Assembly: GCA_029256065.1 (NCBI GenBank)
Contig: JAQSYT010000003.1
Coordinates: forward strand, 1-48,873
Length of the DNA: 48,873 bases
Reading direction: 5' to 3'
Source of the DNA: Paenibacillaceae bacterium
GTDB lineage: Bacteria > Bacillota > Bacilli > Paenibacillales > NBRC-103111
Shown here: one piece after another, positions 8,577-17,433 of the stretch
How the letters are laid out: each line of letters starts with the position of its first letter
How positions within the stretch are numbered: the stretch's first letter is position 1
The notes under the pieces: model-generated
Seen by the model: the letters and a program-made list of their open reading frames with translations, nothing else
The model's database searches: none
Told to the model about the DNA's origin: nothing
Translations under genes and position numbers: made by a program

Positions 8577-8891
8577 ATGAATATGCGGTTGAGGGCGATG
8601 AAGAAGCATGTTTTCTTTTGCGGCAGCGAGCATTGTGAGGGCCAGGAGTCCAGCGAAGTGATGGAAGCGATGAAGGAGAAGCTGGTTGAGGCGGGTATCC
8701 ACAAGGAAATTAAGCTGAGCAAAACCAACTGCTTAGGTCTGTGCGGAAACGGCCCATTCGCCTTGGTATACCCGGATGGCATTTGGTATTACAACCTGAC
8801 CACAGATGACGCTGAGCGCATCGTGATGGAGCATCTGGTAAATAATGAGCCGGTGGAAGAGCTGATCATGCACCGGATCTCCGCCACCTGA
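8577..8891 (+). CDS. Thioredoxin-like (2Fe-2S) ferredoxin domain protein
   Basis: 104 residues from ATG 8577 with GAGGAGAGG at 8562-8570. Two cysteine pairs, in HVFFCGSEHCEG and in NCLGLCGNGP, match the NuoE/thioredoxin-like [2Fe-2S] fold. The GNGPFALVYPDGIWY segment is typical of stand-alone members often labelled (2Fe-2S) ferredoxin. It probably carries one cluster for electron transfer; the partner is unknown. A perfect TATAAT lies at 8522-8527 with no convincing -35. The gene ends 6 nt from the convergent alkA stop. Confidence 0.85.
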   Translation: MNMRLRAMKKHVFFCGSEHCEGQESSEVMEAMKEKLVEAGIHKEIKLSKTNCLGLCGNGPFALVYPDGIWYYNLTTDDAERIVMEHLVNNEPVEELIMHRISAT

Positions 8892-8897
8892 CTGAAG

Positions 8898-9797
8898 TTA
8901 ATACAGCGTTCTCCATAGATAAAAGGTTGCATAAGCACGCCATGGCTGCCAGGAACGGCTCATCGCCTCCACTTCAGGCAGGGCAGGCTTCTCCGTCCGG
9001 CCCAGCCTCATGCGGATGGCATGGTGCAGCCCCACATCAGACAACGGGAATGCATCCGGGTTGCGCAGACAGCGCATGGACACATACTGGGCGGTCCACG
9101 GACCGATTCCCCGCACCTCCATCAGCCGTTCCTCCGCCTGCCGGAAGTCCCCCATTTGCAGGAGCTGTTCCTTGGACAGCTCTTTTTCTGCGATTAACCG
9201 GGCCACAGTAAGCAGCGTCTCCGCTTTGAACCGGCTGAACTTCAGCAGCTGAAGCTCCTCAGGAGGAAGAGCGGCCAGGCGGTCAGCGCCGGGAAAGAGC
9301 ATGTATTTGCGGCCCTCATGCTCCAGACTCTCCCCGTAGGTTTCCACCAGCCTTTTCTTCAGGGTGTGTGCGAAGGAAAGATTGATCTGCTGCCCGATGA
9401 CCGTCCAGCATAATGCCTCCAAAAGACTGGGCACTCCTACCAGCCTCAAGCCCCTGTACTGCTCCGCTACAGGCTGCAGCACCGGATCCCCGGCACATAA
9501 GGCATAGAAGTCCTCCAGCTGGGAATCCAGGTCCAGCCATTCCCGGACAAAGGACACCGCTTCGTCCCGCAGCGCGGCAGAAGGACTTCCATTCAGAAAG
9601 CGGACAAGAAGCTCATTGCCAGTCTGCTCCTCTTCAATCGCCAGGAACACCGTTTCATTTCCGACCCTCAGCGCTTTGTACACCGTCCCGCCCTCCACCT
9701 GATGAAGGCATTCCGATTCATTACGCTTCAAGTACCCCAGTGAATGCCCGAAGCTGTAATCCTGCGGCACTGCAAGCCGCACAAGGCTTTCTGTCAT
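8898..9797 (-). CDS. alkA: DNA-3-methyladenine glycosylase II
   Basis: 299 residues, the size of B. subtilis AlkA. The ATG at 9797 has GGAGGAGG (9807-9814) nine bases upstream; longer in-frame extensions lack a site. The helix-hairpin-helix VRGIGPWTAQY is followed by the catalytic aspartate in PLSDVGLHHA (about Asp254), defining the HhH-GPD superfamily. The WTVIGQQINLSFA segment is also characteristic. It excises alkylated purines in base excision repair in the cytoplasm. It is a single gene; no Ada-type regulator is adjacent. Confidence 0.92.
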   Translation of the reverse strand: MTESLVRLAVPQDYSFGHSLGYLKRNESECLHQVEGGTVYKALRVGNETVFLAIEEEQTGNELLVRFLNGSPSAALRDEAVSFVREWLDLDSQLEDFYALCAGDPVLQPVAEQYRGLRLVGVPSLLEALCWTVIGQQINLSFAHTLKKRLVETYGESLEHEGRKYMLFPGADRLAALPPEELQLLKFSRFKAETLLTVARLIAEKELSKEQLLQMGDFRQAEERLMEVRGIGPWTAQYVSMRCLRNPDAFPLSDVGLHHAIRMRLGRTEKPALPEVEAMSRSWQPWRAYATFYLWRTLY

Positions 9798-9957
9798 ATC
9801 CGCCAACCTCCTCCAATATTTTATAGAATGTGGTGCCAGAATGCTTTTCCATGGGGTATAATGACTGTTGAGACAGCTCTCGCGGATCCTTACACCAAGC
9901 AGGCTGCCCATATAGCTCGCACTGCAGCGGGCGCCGCATACCGGAGGTGGATGCCCC

Positions 9958-10560
9958 ATGCCAGATATTGTTCTCCAACCCTTAAGCCCCAAGCTGTCGG
10001 AGCAGGCATTGTCCCGTTATATCCAGACGTTCCTTGACCAGGAGAGAATGTCCGTCCATACCTTTATGATGCTGGAGAAGCTCCGGCGCAACAAGGGCTA
10101 CCGGAACAGCGGCTACTCCCTGTGGGATTATTATGCTACCGAGCGCAGGCGCCGTCCTTATATTATCTCGGAGCAGACCCTCAAAAGCTATTCCCACAAG
10201 CTGGACGAAGTTCTGGTGTATTGGGATCACCGTTATTTGGAAGCGGCTTCACCCTTTGCCCGCACCAGCGGAGTATGTATTACCCGCTACAAGGAGATCG
10301 CCGCCAATCTGGAGCAATGCCCGCCGACTCTGTATCTGTTCGACCAGGATTACCAGTGGTCACTCGTGCGGACGGATGAGTCCCAAAATGAGATGGAATG
10401 GAATTGCCTGCAAATCGGCGAAATTGGCTCGCGCCCTAAGACTACCCGCAAAACGGCAGCAGTTACCACCACCATTACGATGCCATCCGGCGGTCCCGGG
10501 AGTGCAGCCTCCAACCTCGTTCCGCTGCTCCAGGCTGTACCCAAGATAACGCAGCTCTAA
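9958..10560 (+). CDS. Conserved-looking hypothetical protein
   Basis: 200 residues, not recognised. The ATG at 9958 sits 10 bases after GGAGG (9943-9947). Residues 1-150 are rich in Tyr, Arg and Trp and look globular (ERMSVHTFMMLEKLRRNKG, YSLWDYYATERRRRPYII, YLFDQDYQWSLVRTDES). The last 50 residues are a low-complexity Thr/Pro/Gly/Ser tail. There is no signal peptide or membrane helix. It is a single gene bounded by a strong terminator. The ribosome binding site and the terminator support its being real. Confidence 0.75.
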   Translation: MPDIVLQPLSPKLSEQALSRYIQTFLDQERMSVHTFMMLEKLRRNKGYRNSGYSLWDYYATERRRRPYIISEQTLKSYSHKLDEVLVYWDHRYLEAASPFARTSGVCITRYKEIAANLEQCPPTLYLFDQDYQWSLVRTDESQNEMEWNCLQIGEIGSRPKTTRKTAAVTTTITMPSGGPGSAASNLVPLLQAVPKITQL

Positions 10561-10591
10561 GGGGTATCATATAACGTTAACAGACCTAATC

Positions 10592-10631
10592 AAAACTGCT
10601 CCCCGGGCCGATGCCGGGAAGCAGTTTTTTT
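10592..10631. terminator. Bidirectional terminator between convergent genes
   Basis: The stem AAAACTGCTCCCCGG (10592-10606) pairs with CCGGGAAGCAGTTTT (10613-10628), with one imperfect position. It is followed by T on the plus strand and preceded by A-rich sequence, so it can also serve the minus-strand metY. Confidence 0.88.
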
Positions 10632-10666
10632 GGTTTATATAAGGTTAATAACTACAGAGCGGTTCC

Positions 10667-12049
<1,383 letters not shown>

Positions 12050-12240
12050 TTATAATATTTGAATCATATCAACTTTACGCGGCTGCGTCAATTGATTTAC
12101 TTCTTTTTCCTGCCCTCAAATTCCTGCTCCCTCCCCCGAAAATATGCCGTCCTTATAAAGTCCTTGCCGGGTATGGAGATAAACGGCATGGTTATACTAA
12201 AAGCGTACAACCATCTTTCTCCAAAGAGAGACCCCGCGAC

Positions 12241-12732
12241 ATGACGAGAGAACGCTTGATTTTGATTGCTGGCTGGATTATTGTCACCGCAGCCGCCCTG
12301 CTCCTGCTGAACCGCACAAATTGGCGCCGGTTTGCCGCCGGATACCTGATGGCCCAGAATGTGACTTGGCTGAATGTCCTGATCCATTGCCGGCTGGGCA
12401 TGTTCACGTATCCCGTACGGGAATTTCCCAAAGCCACAGATGCGGGCTTCACCTTGCAATACCTTGTTTACCCCGCCGTTTGCGGCTTCTGTATCCTGTT
12501 TGAACCCAGTGGCCCATTTTGGAAAAAAGGCTTATATACCCTGGCATGGCCCACGGCAGTGGTCATCTTCCGCATTATACTGATGCGCTATACCCGGCTT
12601 ATTGCCGCTTATCATTACAATTTGCTGCTGGATTGGTCCACAGTGGTTGTCCTTTTTCTCATTTCCATAGGTGTCACCAAATGGATCTTCCGGAGTCCGG
12701 CATATCTGCAGTCGGAGGAGAGGATTGCTTGA
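12241..12732 (+). CDS. CBO0543-type integral membrane protein (first of pair)
   Basis: 163 residues with about five hydrophobic helices (LILIAGWIIVTAAALLLL at the start, LLDWSTVVVLFLISIGV near the end). Motifs such as HCRLGMFTYPVREFPKATDAGF and LQYLVYPAVCGFC are shared in kind with the next gene. The ATG at 12241 follows a weak AAAGAGAG site. The function is unknown; the CBO0543 family is a set of small membrane proteins that often occur as adjacent paralogues in Bacillales. Its TGA stop overlaps the TTG start of the next gene. Confidence 0.8.
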   Translation: MTRERLILIAGWIIVTAAALLLLNRTNWRRFAAGYLMAQNVTWLNVLIHCRLGMFTYPVREFPKATDAGFTLQYLVYPAVCGFCILFEPSGPFWKKGLYTLAWPTAVVIFRIILMRYTRLIAAYHYNLLLDWSTVVVLFLISIGVTKWIFRSPAYLQSEERIA

Positions 12733-13220
12733 GATTGGATTATTGGATCCTGCTGGGTGTCTGGGTGCTTTCTTTCCTGCTTTTATTCCTTATTCCCCGG
12801 GATAAAAGACGATTGGCTCTGATTGCCTACCTGTTTAAACAATCCCTCACCTACCTGCTGGGCCTGGTTGCCGTTGAATACGGGCTGCTGGAATATCCGG
12901 TACGGATGCTGGCCAGTGTCAACCGGACGAGTTTCACCTATGAATACATGGCATATCCGGTTATATGCGCATTGTTCAACGCTTATTATCCGGTAAAAGG
13001 CACCCGGCTTCGCAAGCTGCTCTATTATGCAGCCTTTTGCACGGGCCTGACCGTCCCCGAAGTTCTGTTGGAGCGGTACACGGATCTGGTCCGTTATATC
13101 CACTGGCATTGGTGGACCACCTGGCTGTCGCTTTTGGTGACGTTTGTGGCAACCCGCACCTTCTGTGTACTGTTCTTCAAACGCATCAACTGCAAAACCG
13201 AACAACCCAAAAGTCCCTGA
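12729..13220 (+). CDS. CBO0543-type integral membrane protein (second of pair)
   Basis: 163 residues, exactly the length of its neighbour. The TTG start at 12729 overlaps the preceding TGA (TTGA) and is five bases after GGAGGAGAGG (12714-12723), so translation is coupled. Hydrophobic helices occur at the same relative positions. Matching motifs are YGLLEYPVRMLASVNRTSF against the first copy's FTYPVREFPKATDAGF, and YEYMAYPVICALF against LQYLVYPAVCGFC. This supports duplication with divergence and perhaps a heteromeric complex. The cargo or role is unknown. Confidence 0.8.
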   Translation: MRLDYWILLGVWVLSFLLLFLIPRDKRRLALIAYLFKQSLTYLLGLVAVEYGLLEYPVRMLASVNRTSFTYEYMAYPVICALFNAYYPVKGTRLRKLLYYAAFCTGLTVPEVLLERYTDLVRYIHWHWWTTWLSLLVTFVATRTFCVLFFKRINCKTEQPKSP

Positions 13221-13254
13221 ATCCGCATGCAGCGGAGCAGGGACTTTCGCTTTT
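13209..13254. terminator. Terminator overlapping the stop codon of the membrane-protein pair
   Basis: AAAGTCCCTG (13210-13219) pairs with CAGGGACTTT (13238-13247), and an inner TCCGC/GCGGA stem lies at 13222-13236. CGCTTTT follows on plus. The TGA stop of the upstream gene (13218-13220) is inside the stem. It may also act on pdaA in the other direction. Confidence 0.8.
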
Positions 13255-13267
13255 CTCGGATGTTTAC

Positions 13268-14080
13268 CTACCTGTAGGTGCGGACCGTCAGCTGATCCAA
13301 ATGCTTAAAGGTATAGCCCCGGGTTTTGGCTTCGTCAAGGATCCGGCCCAGCGCCTGGGCATTATCCCGCGATACGGAATGAAGGAGCAGAACCGCGCCG
13401 GGGTGGAGCTGCTCCATAACCCGGTTATAGGCATAATCCGCCCCCTTCTGCTTGTCCGGCTCCCAATCCCTATAAGCAATGGACCAGAACACGCTGGTGT
13501 AGCCCTGGGCGGCACATTCGGACAGCACCCGCTCGCTGAAAATCCCCCGGGGCGGCCGGAGATATTTCATCGTCTTCTCGCCGGTCAACGCCTCCACCCC
13601 GGATCGGACCTTCTCCAGCTCTTCTGCTATACGGGCCGCGCCAAGGGTGCTCATATCAGGATGGCTCCAGGAGTGGTTGCCCACCGTATGACCCTCCGCA
13701 GCCATCCGCTTGATCAGCTCCGGCTGATCCTTAATATAGTGGCCGGTGACGAAAAAAGCCGCAGGCACCTGTTTTTCCTTCAGCACATCCAGAATCCCCG
13801 GCGTAAATCCGTTCTCGTATCCGTTGTCAAAGGTCAGGTAAAGCTCTTTCTCTTCCGTGTTTCCCAAGAAAATGGCATTATGCCGCTTCAGCACGTCCAT
13901 AAAGCCCTCTTGGGCAATGGAGGGAAGCTGCCCGTTTTTGCTTCTGTAGAATCCGAAGCTGTAGGACCTTCCCGTGTTTTCCTGCTGCGCTCTAACCGCT
14001 GTCCCGTCCATAGCCAATGCTGCCGAAGGCATACCTGCCAGTATGGCCACCGCCGCGGCAACCGCCATTAAACGCCTCAT
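13268..14080 (-). CDS. pdaA: Polysaccharide deacetylase, PdaA type (delta-lactam-biosynthetic)
   Basis: 270 residues. ATG 14080 is preceded by AGGGGTGA. A signal peptide is clear (MRRLMAVAAAVAILAGMPSA, cleavage near ALA). The NodB fold carries TFDNGYE at about 83-89, the form typical of PdaA, then the metal-binding HSWSHPD, LRPPRGIFSE, VFWSIAYRDW and LLLHSVSRDNAQAL. PdaA de-N-acetylates muramic acid on the way to muramic delta-lactam in the spore cortex, outside the inner membrane of the forespore. Length matches B. subtilis PdaA (263). It lies 82 nt downstream of the helicase gene on the same strand. Confidence 0.92.
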   Translation of the reverse strand: MRRLMAVAAAVAILAGMPSAALAMDGTAVRAQQENTGRSYSFGFYRSKNGQLPSIAQEGFMDVLKRHNAIFLGNTEEKELYLTFDNGYENGFTPGILDVLKEKQVPAAFFVTGHYIKDQPELIKRMAAEGHTVGNHSWSHPDMSTLGAARIAEELEKVRSGVEALTGEKTMKYLRPPRGIFSERVLSECAAQGYTSVFWSIAYRDWEPDKQKGADYAYNRVMEQLHPGAVLLLHSVSRDNAQALGRILDEAKTRGYTFKHLDQLTVRTYR

Positions 14081-14162
14081 GCTGTTCACCCCTTGGTCAC
14101 GATTATCCTCTGTTTCCCCCACAAAAGGGAGACAAGGGTAATATGGCTCAAAGAGGCGGAGT

Positions 14163-16493
14163 TCAACCTTCCTGATTGTTCCAAGTATTGCGTAAGGGCA
14201 TGAGCTCGGGAGGCTTCCATTCATCCGGGAGCAAGTCCCAGTAAGGAGCTTGCCGGTACCGGTCATCCGCCAGCAGCAGGGTTCCCGTATCGGTTTCCGA
14301 CCGGATCAGCCTGCCTCCGGCCTGCAGCACCTTGCCCATCCCCGGGTACACATAAGCATACTGGAACCCGTCACGTCCGCGGCGGTTGTAATAATCCTTG
14401 ATCAAATTGCGCTCCAGCCCCAACTGGGGCAGCCCGGTTCCAATTACGGCCACAGCCTTCAGCCTGTCCCCAGGCAGATCGATCCCCTCAGAAAAAATGC
14501 CGCCCAGCACCGCAAACGCCAATACCGGCATCTCCCCGTCCGGGCGGAAGCAGGCGAGAAATGCATCCCGCTCCTCCTCTCCCATACCCGCCTCCTGAAG
14601 GAGCACCTGACGGCCGGTGGCTGGAAACTCCTCCATAAAACGGGCATGGACCTTGCGCATGTAATCATAGGAGGAGAAGAACGCAATGGCATTGCCCGAC
14701 TGCTGCTTAAGCAGCTCCGCGATCAATCCGGCAACAGGACTGATGTTGTGCTCCCGGTCCCGGTAACGGATAGAGACGGGGGCATGCAGCACCCGCAATT
14801 GCTCCCTGTGGAAGGGAGACGGGACCGCCAGCCCGTAATCCTCTTCTCCCCCGCCCAGCAGCTCCTGGTAAAAGCGGATAGGGGACAGCGTGGCGGAGAA
14901 AAATATGTGGCTGCGGAAGCCCTTGCCCGCTTGCTCCAGCTGCTTGGACGGATTAAGGCAAAACAGCCGCAGGCGCAGCTCATGCCGGTCCTCCTCCAGA
15001 TAAACGGCATACTCCTCCCCGAACCAACCGGCCACGCGGAGATAACCCAGCACCGCATAATAGGTGTTCGCCAGCAGACTGTCCGCAGGGCCATTCTGGA
15101 GCGCAGCCCCGGATGCAAGCAGCCCTTCCGCCTCCTGCCGGAACTCCTCCAGTAAGGGCGCCAGCTCCTCCGGGGGCGCAGCGAGGAGCGAATCTCCACC
15201 TTCTTGAAGCTTTTTGCGCATGGAGATAAACCAGGCGTTAATGGCCCGGGCGGACCGGTAAAGGCCTGCAGAGCCCTTGAAGCTCCGCCTCAGCTGGAGA
15301 AAGGCGGACTTGTCCAATACAGCAGAGTACATGGCCCTGGCCCGATCCGGCAAATTATGAGCCTCATCCGCCAATACCACGGTTTTTTTGCGGTCGCCGT
15401 CTCCCAGCCGCTTCAGCGCCGCCACCGGATCGAACACGTAGTTATAGTCGCCGATTATGGCATCCGACTCATAAGCCGCATCCAGCGACAGCTCGAAGGG
15501 ACAGACCCGGTGCTCCCGGGCATAGCACTCCACAACACTGCGGGTGATGGCTGTCTCATGGCCCAGGAGATCCAGCATGGCCCCGTTGATCCGGTCATAA
15601 TGCCCATGGGCAAAGGGACAAGCCTCCGGCGTGCAGCGGACCTCCTCTTGGAAACAGATTTTCTCTTTAGCAGTCAGTGTTACCCGGCGGAACACCAGGC
15701 CCTGCTTGTCCATTAGCCCAAACGCTTCCTCAGCGGCCGCACGTCCGGTAGTCCGCGCGGTGACATAAATAACCCGCTCCAGCACCTCCTCGCCAACCGC
15801 CTTAATGGCTGGAAACAGGGTGGACATGGTTTTTCCCGTGCCGGTGGGAGCCCGGACAAACAGCTTGCGCCCTTCCCCAATGGCCTGATAGACCGCTCCC
15901 GCCAGCTTGCGCTGGCCGGGACGGTAGTCGGCATACGGGAAGGGCAATGATTTGATGCTGGACCCGCGCAAAGCCAGATGGGCAGCGGTGATGCGGGCAA
16001 AGGGCGCATAAACAGCAATCATCCCGGCAACCAGCTCCTCCAGCTCCGCGGAGGAGAATCTGCGGTCCACAGCATGGCGCTGATCCGTCAGGGTATGGAC
16101 ATACAAAAGGCGTACCCCGATTGCCTCAAGCCCTTCCTGCCGGGCATACAGATAGGCATAGATGCAGGCCTGGGCCCAATGGACCGGCAGACCTGCGGCA
16201 ATGGCCGGTGTATCCAGTGCCGCTGCGGTAGATTTGATCTCCTCGATGAAGAGCTCTTCCCCTTTCCTCCGCAACCCGTCACACCGTCCCTCCAGCCAGA
16301 ACAGAAGCTCCTCGAAGGGAAATTCCCCTGCCAGGAATACCTCTGTCCGGTCCTCAGACCCGTATTCCGCCTGGATGGCCTTATGGATCCGGGTGCCTTC
16401 CGCCAGCGGGGCGCCGGTCCGGAAGCCTCCATCGATGCTCCCCGCCCGGTGGGCATACTCCGCCAATCCGCGGACGGAAACGGAAATTTTCAC
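14163..16493 (-). CDS. PD-(D/E)XK nuclease fused to an XPD/DinG-type helicase
   Basis: 776 residues. The GTG start at 16493 overlaps the TGA of the upstream isochorismatase gene (GTGA). Residues 1-170 resemble a RecB/Cas4-like nuclease: an aspartate in GRCDG (Asp72) and E-x-K in IEEIKST (Glu85, Lys87). The helicase has Walker A APTGTGKT (Lys221), a DEAH box (376-379), and a cysteine set (ICFQEEVRCTPEACPF, then HRVCPFE) consistent with the XPD/DinG [4Fe-4S] domain. It most likely unwinds 5' to 3' with linked nuclease activity in DNA repair. This architecture is known among Firmicutes proteins labelled only as ATP-dependent DNA helicases. The nuclease part lacks the four Cys of true Cas4. Confidence 0.88.
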   Translation of the reverse strand: MKISVSVRGLAEYAHRAGSIDGGFRTGAPLAEGTRIHKAIQAEYGSEDRTEVFLAGEFPFEELLFWLEGRCDGLRRKGEELFIEEIKSTAAALDTPAIAAGLPVHWAQACIYAYLYARQEGLEAIGVRLLYVHTLTDQRHAVDRRFSSAELEELVAGMIAVYAPFARITAAHLALRGSSIKSLPFPYADYRPGQRKLAGAVYQAIGEGRKLFVRAPTGTGKTMSTLFPAIKAVGEEVLERVIYVTARTTGRAAAEEAFGLMDKQGLVFRRVTLTAKEKICFQEEVRCTPEACPFAHGHYDRINGAMLDLLGHETAITRSVVECYAREHRVCPFELSLDAAYESDAIIGDYNYVFDPVAALKRLGDGDRKKTVVLADEAHNLPDRARAMYSAVLDKSAFLQLRRSFKGSAGLYRSARAINAWFISMRKKLQEGGDSLLAAPPEELAPLLEEFRQEAEGLLASGAALQNGPADSLLANTYYAVLGYLRVAGWFGEEYAVYLEEDRHELRLRLFCLNPSKQLEQAGKGFRSHIFFSATLSPIRFYQELLGGGEEDYGLAVPSPFHREQLRVLHAPVSIRYRDREHNISPVAGLIAELLKQQSGNAIAFFSSYDYMRKVHARFMEEFPATGRQVLLQEAGMGEEERDAFLACFRPDGEMPVLAFAVLGGIFSEGIDLPGDRLKAVAVIGTGLPQLGLERNLIKDYYNRRGRDGFQYAYVYPGMGKVLQAGGRLIRSETDTGTLLLADDRYRQAPYWDLLPDEWKPPELMPLRNTWNNQEG

Positions 16494-16984
16494 TGGGCTT
16501 CCAGAATGGCATCAATAGCCGGGTAGGAGATCATGTTGCGGTCCCGGGTCACCTCAGGGACCACGGAGGGATTTTTGCTGACGATGCCTTTTTGCAGCAT
16601 AACCGTTTTGAAGCCCCGCTCCGTGCCGCCACCATAGGTGAAGGTCACGCAATATTCCGCCGAAAAGCCGGATACGATAACCAAATCCACCTTTTCCTTG
16701 CGGAGCAGCTCCTCCAGCTCCGTTTGCCAGAACGCATTATTGAAGTTTTTCCAGACGGTATGATCATCCTGCCCGATGTTCACCTGGGGAATAATCTCGC
16801 AGGCCAGATCATCCTTGGACTGGCCTGGGCTGAGATGCCGCACATGCACGATGCAATGTCCCTTGGCCCGCAGCCGCTCCGATACGTAATTGATATATTC
16901 GCAGGCATCCTCCGCCCCGCTTTCCTTCACACAATCCCCCAGATAAGCCAGCTGCATATCCACAATCAGCAATGCTATTTTCAT
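16490..16984 (-). CDS. Isochorismatase-like cysteine hydrolase
   Basis: 164 residues. The ATG at 16984 lies nine bases after AAGGGG (16994-16999); the upstream ATG at 16990 is too close to that site. The catalytic triad is visible: Asp9 in LIVDMQ, Lys79 in TVWKNFNNAF, and Cys112 in SAEYCVTF, with the usual cis-peptide region before the Cys. The family hydrolyses amides or related bonds (nicotinamidase, N-carbamoyl substrates); the substrate here is not identifiable. Its stop overlaps the helicase start, so the two are co-translated. Confidence 0.88.
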   Translation of the reverse strand: MKIALLIVDMQLAYLGDCVKESGAEDACEYINYVSERLRAKGHCIVHVRHLSPGQSKDDLACEIIPQVNIGQDDHTVWKNFNNAFWQTELEELLRKEKVDLVIVSGFSAEYCVTFTYGGGTERGFKTVMLQKGIVSKNPSVVPEVTRDRNMISYPAIDAILEAQ

Positions 16985-17077
16985 GTCCATTGTCCCCTTC
17001 CAACTCTACAAATTTTCAAACACTTGTTCCTATTCTAACAGTCTGTCCCGGGGGCTGGCAATGTCTAAAAAACGCAC

Positions 17078-17106
17078 AAAAAGAAGCCGGGAGGTTAGCC
17101 CCGGCT
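17078..17106 (-). terminator. Terminator after the small unknown gene
   Basis: A 7-bp stem, AGCCGGG (17085-17091) with CCCGGCT (17100-17106). On minus it is followed by TCTTTTTGT. It overlaps the stop codon of the gene at 17105 and would end the WG-repeat transcript before the isochorismatase gene. Confidence 0.7.
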
Positions 17107-17344
17107 ACGGCTTAAACACGAACAGCTTTTTACCCAAATGGGCTTCGTTCACCTTCCGGGAAACAGCAGAGGCATACCGGTCCAGCGACTCGGCGAATTC
17201 CGCATCTCCCAGCGCCTGGACCGGGAAATCGGAAAAGCCGGGGCCGCCCCCTTTATGCCGCCAGCTTCCGTCCAAAAACACGTAGTTTTTTGCGCACAGT
17301 ACAGCCCGCTTGCTATCACTGGCCTTGGTGCCCATGGACAGCAT
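17105..17344 (-). CDS. Small hypothetical protein
   Basis: 79 residues, not recognised. The ATG at 17344 is preceded at four bases by GGGGAGG (17349-17355). A longer reading from a GTG at 17437, which overlaps the stop of the WG-repeat gene, would give 110 residues, but the added 31 are low-complexity. The body (MLSMGTKASDSKRAVLCAKN, then FLDGSWRHKGGGPGFSDFP) looks globular and soluble. It follows the WG-repeat gene by 89 nt on the same strand and ends in a terminator hairpin. These two signals are the main evidence that it is expressed. Confidence 0.55.
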   Translation of the reverse strand: MLSMGTKASDSKRAVLCAKNYVFLDGSWRHKGGGPGFSDFPVQALGDAEFAESLDRYASAVSRKVNEAHLGKKLFVFKP

Positions 17345-17433
17345 CAGTCCTCCCCGGAATGTGATGGGGTTAGGATGCCGCGCCGGGGCAGAGGCTACCC
17401 GTGCGGATGTTTGGCAAGACTGGCTGCCTGGAC

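Noticed and set aside
14163-16493. Cas4-like domain as a sign of a CRISPR locus
   Set aside because: No repeat-spacer array or other cas gene is present, and the four Cas4 cysteines are missing from the nuclease part.
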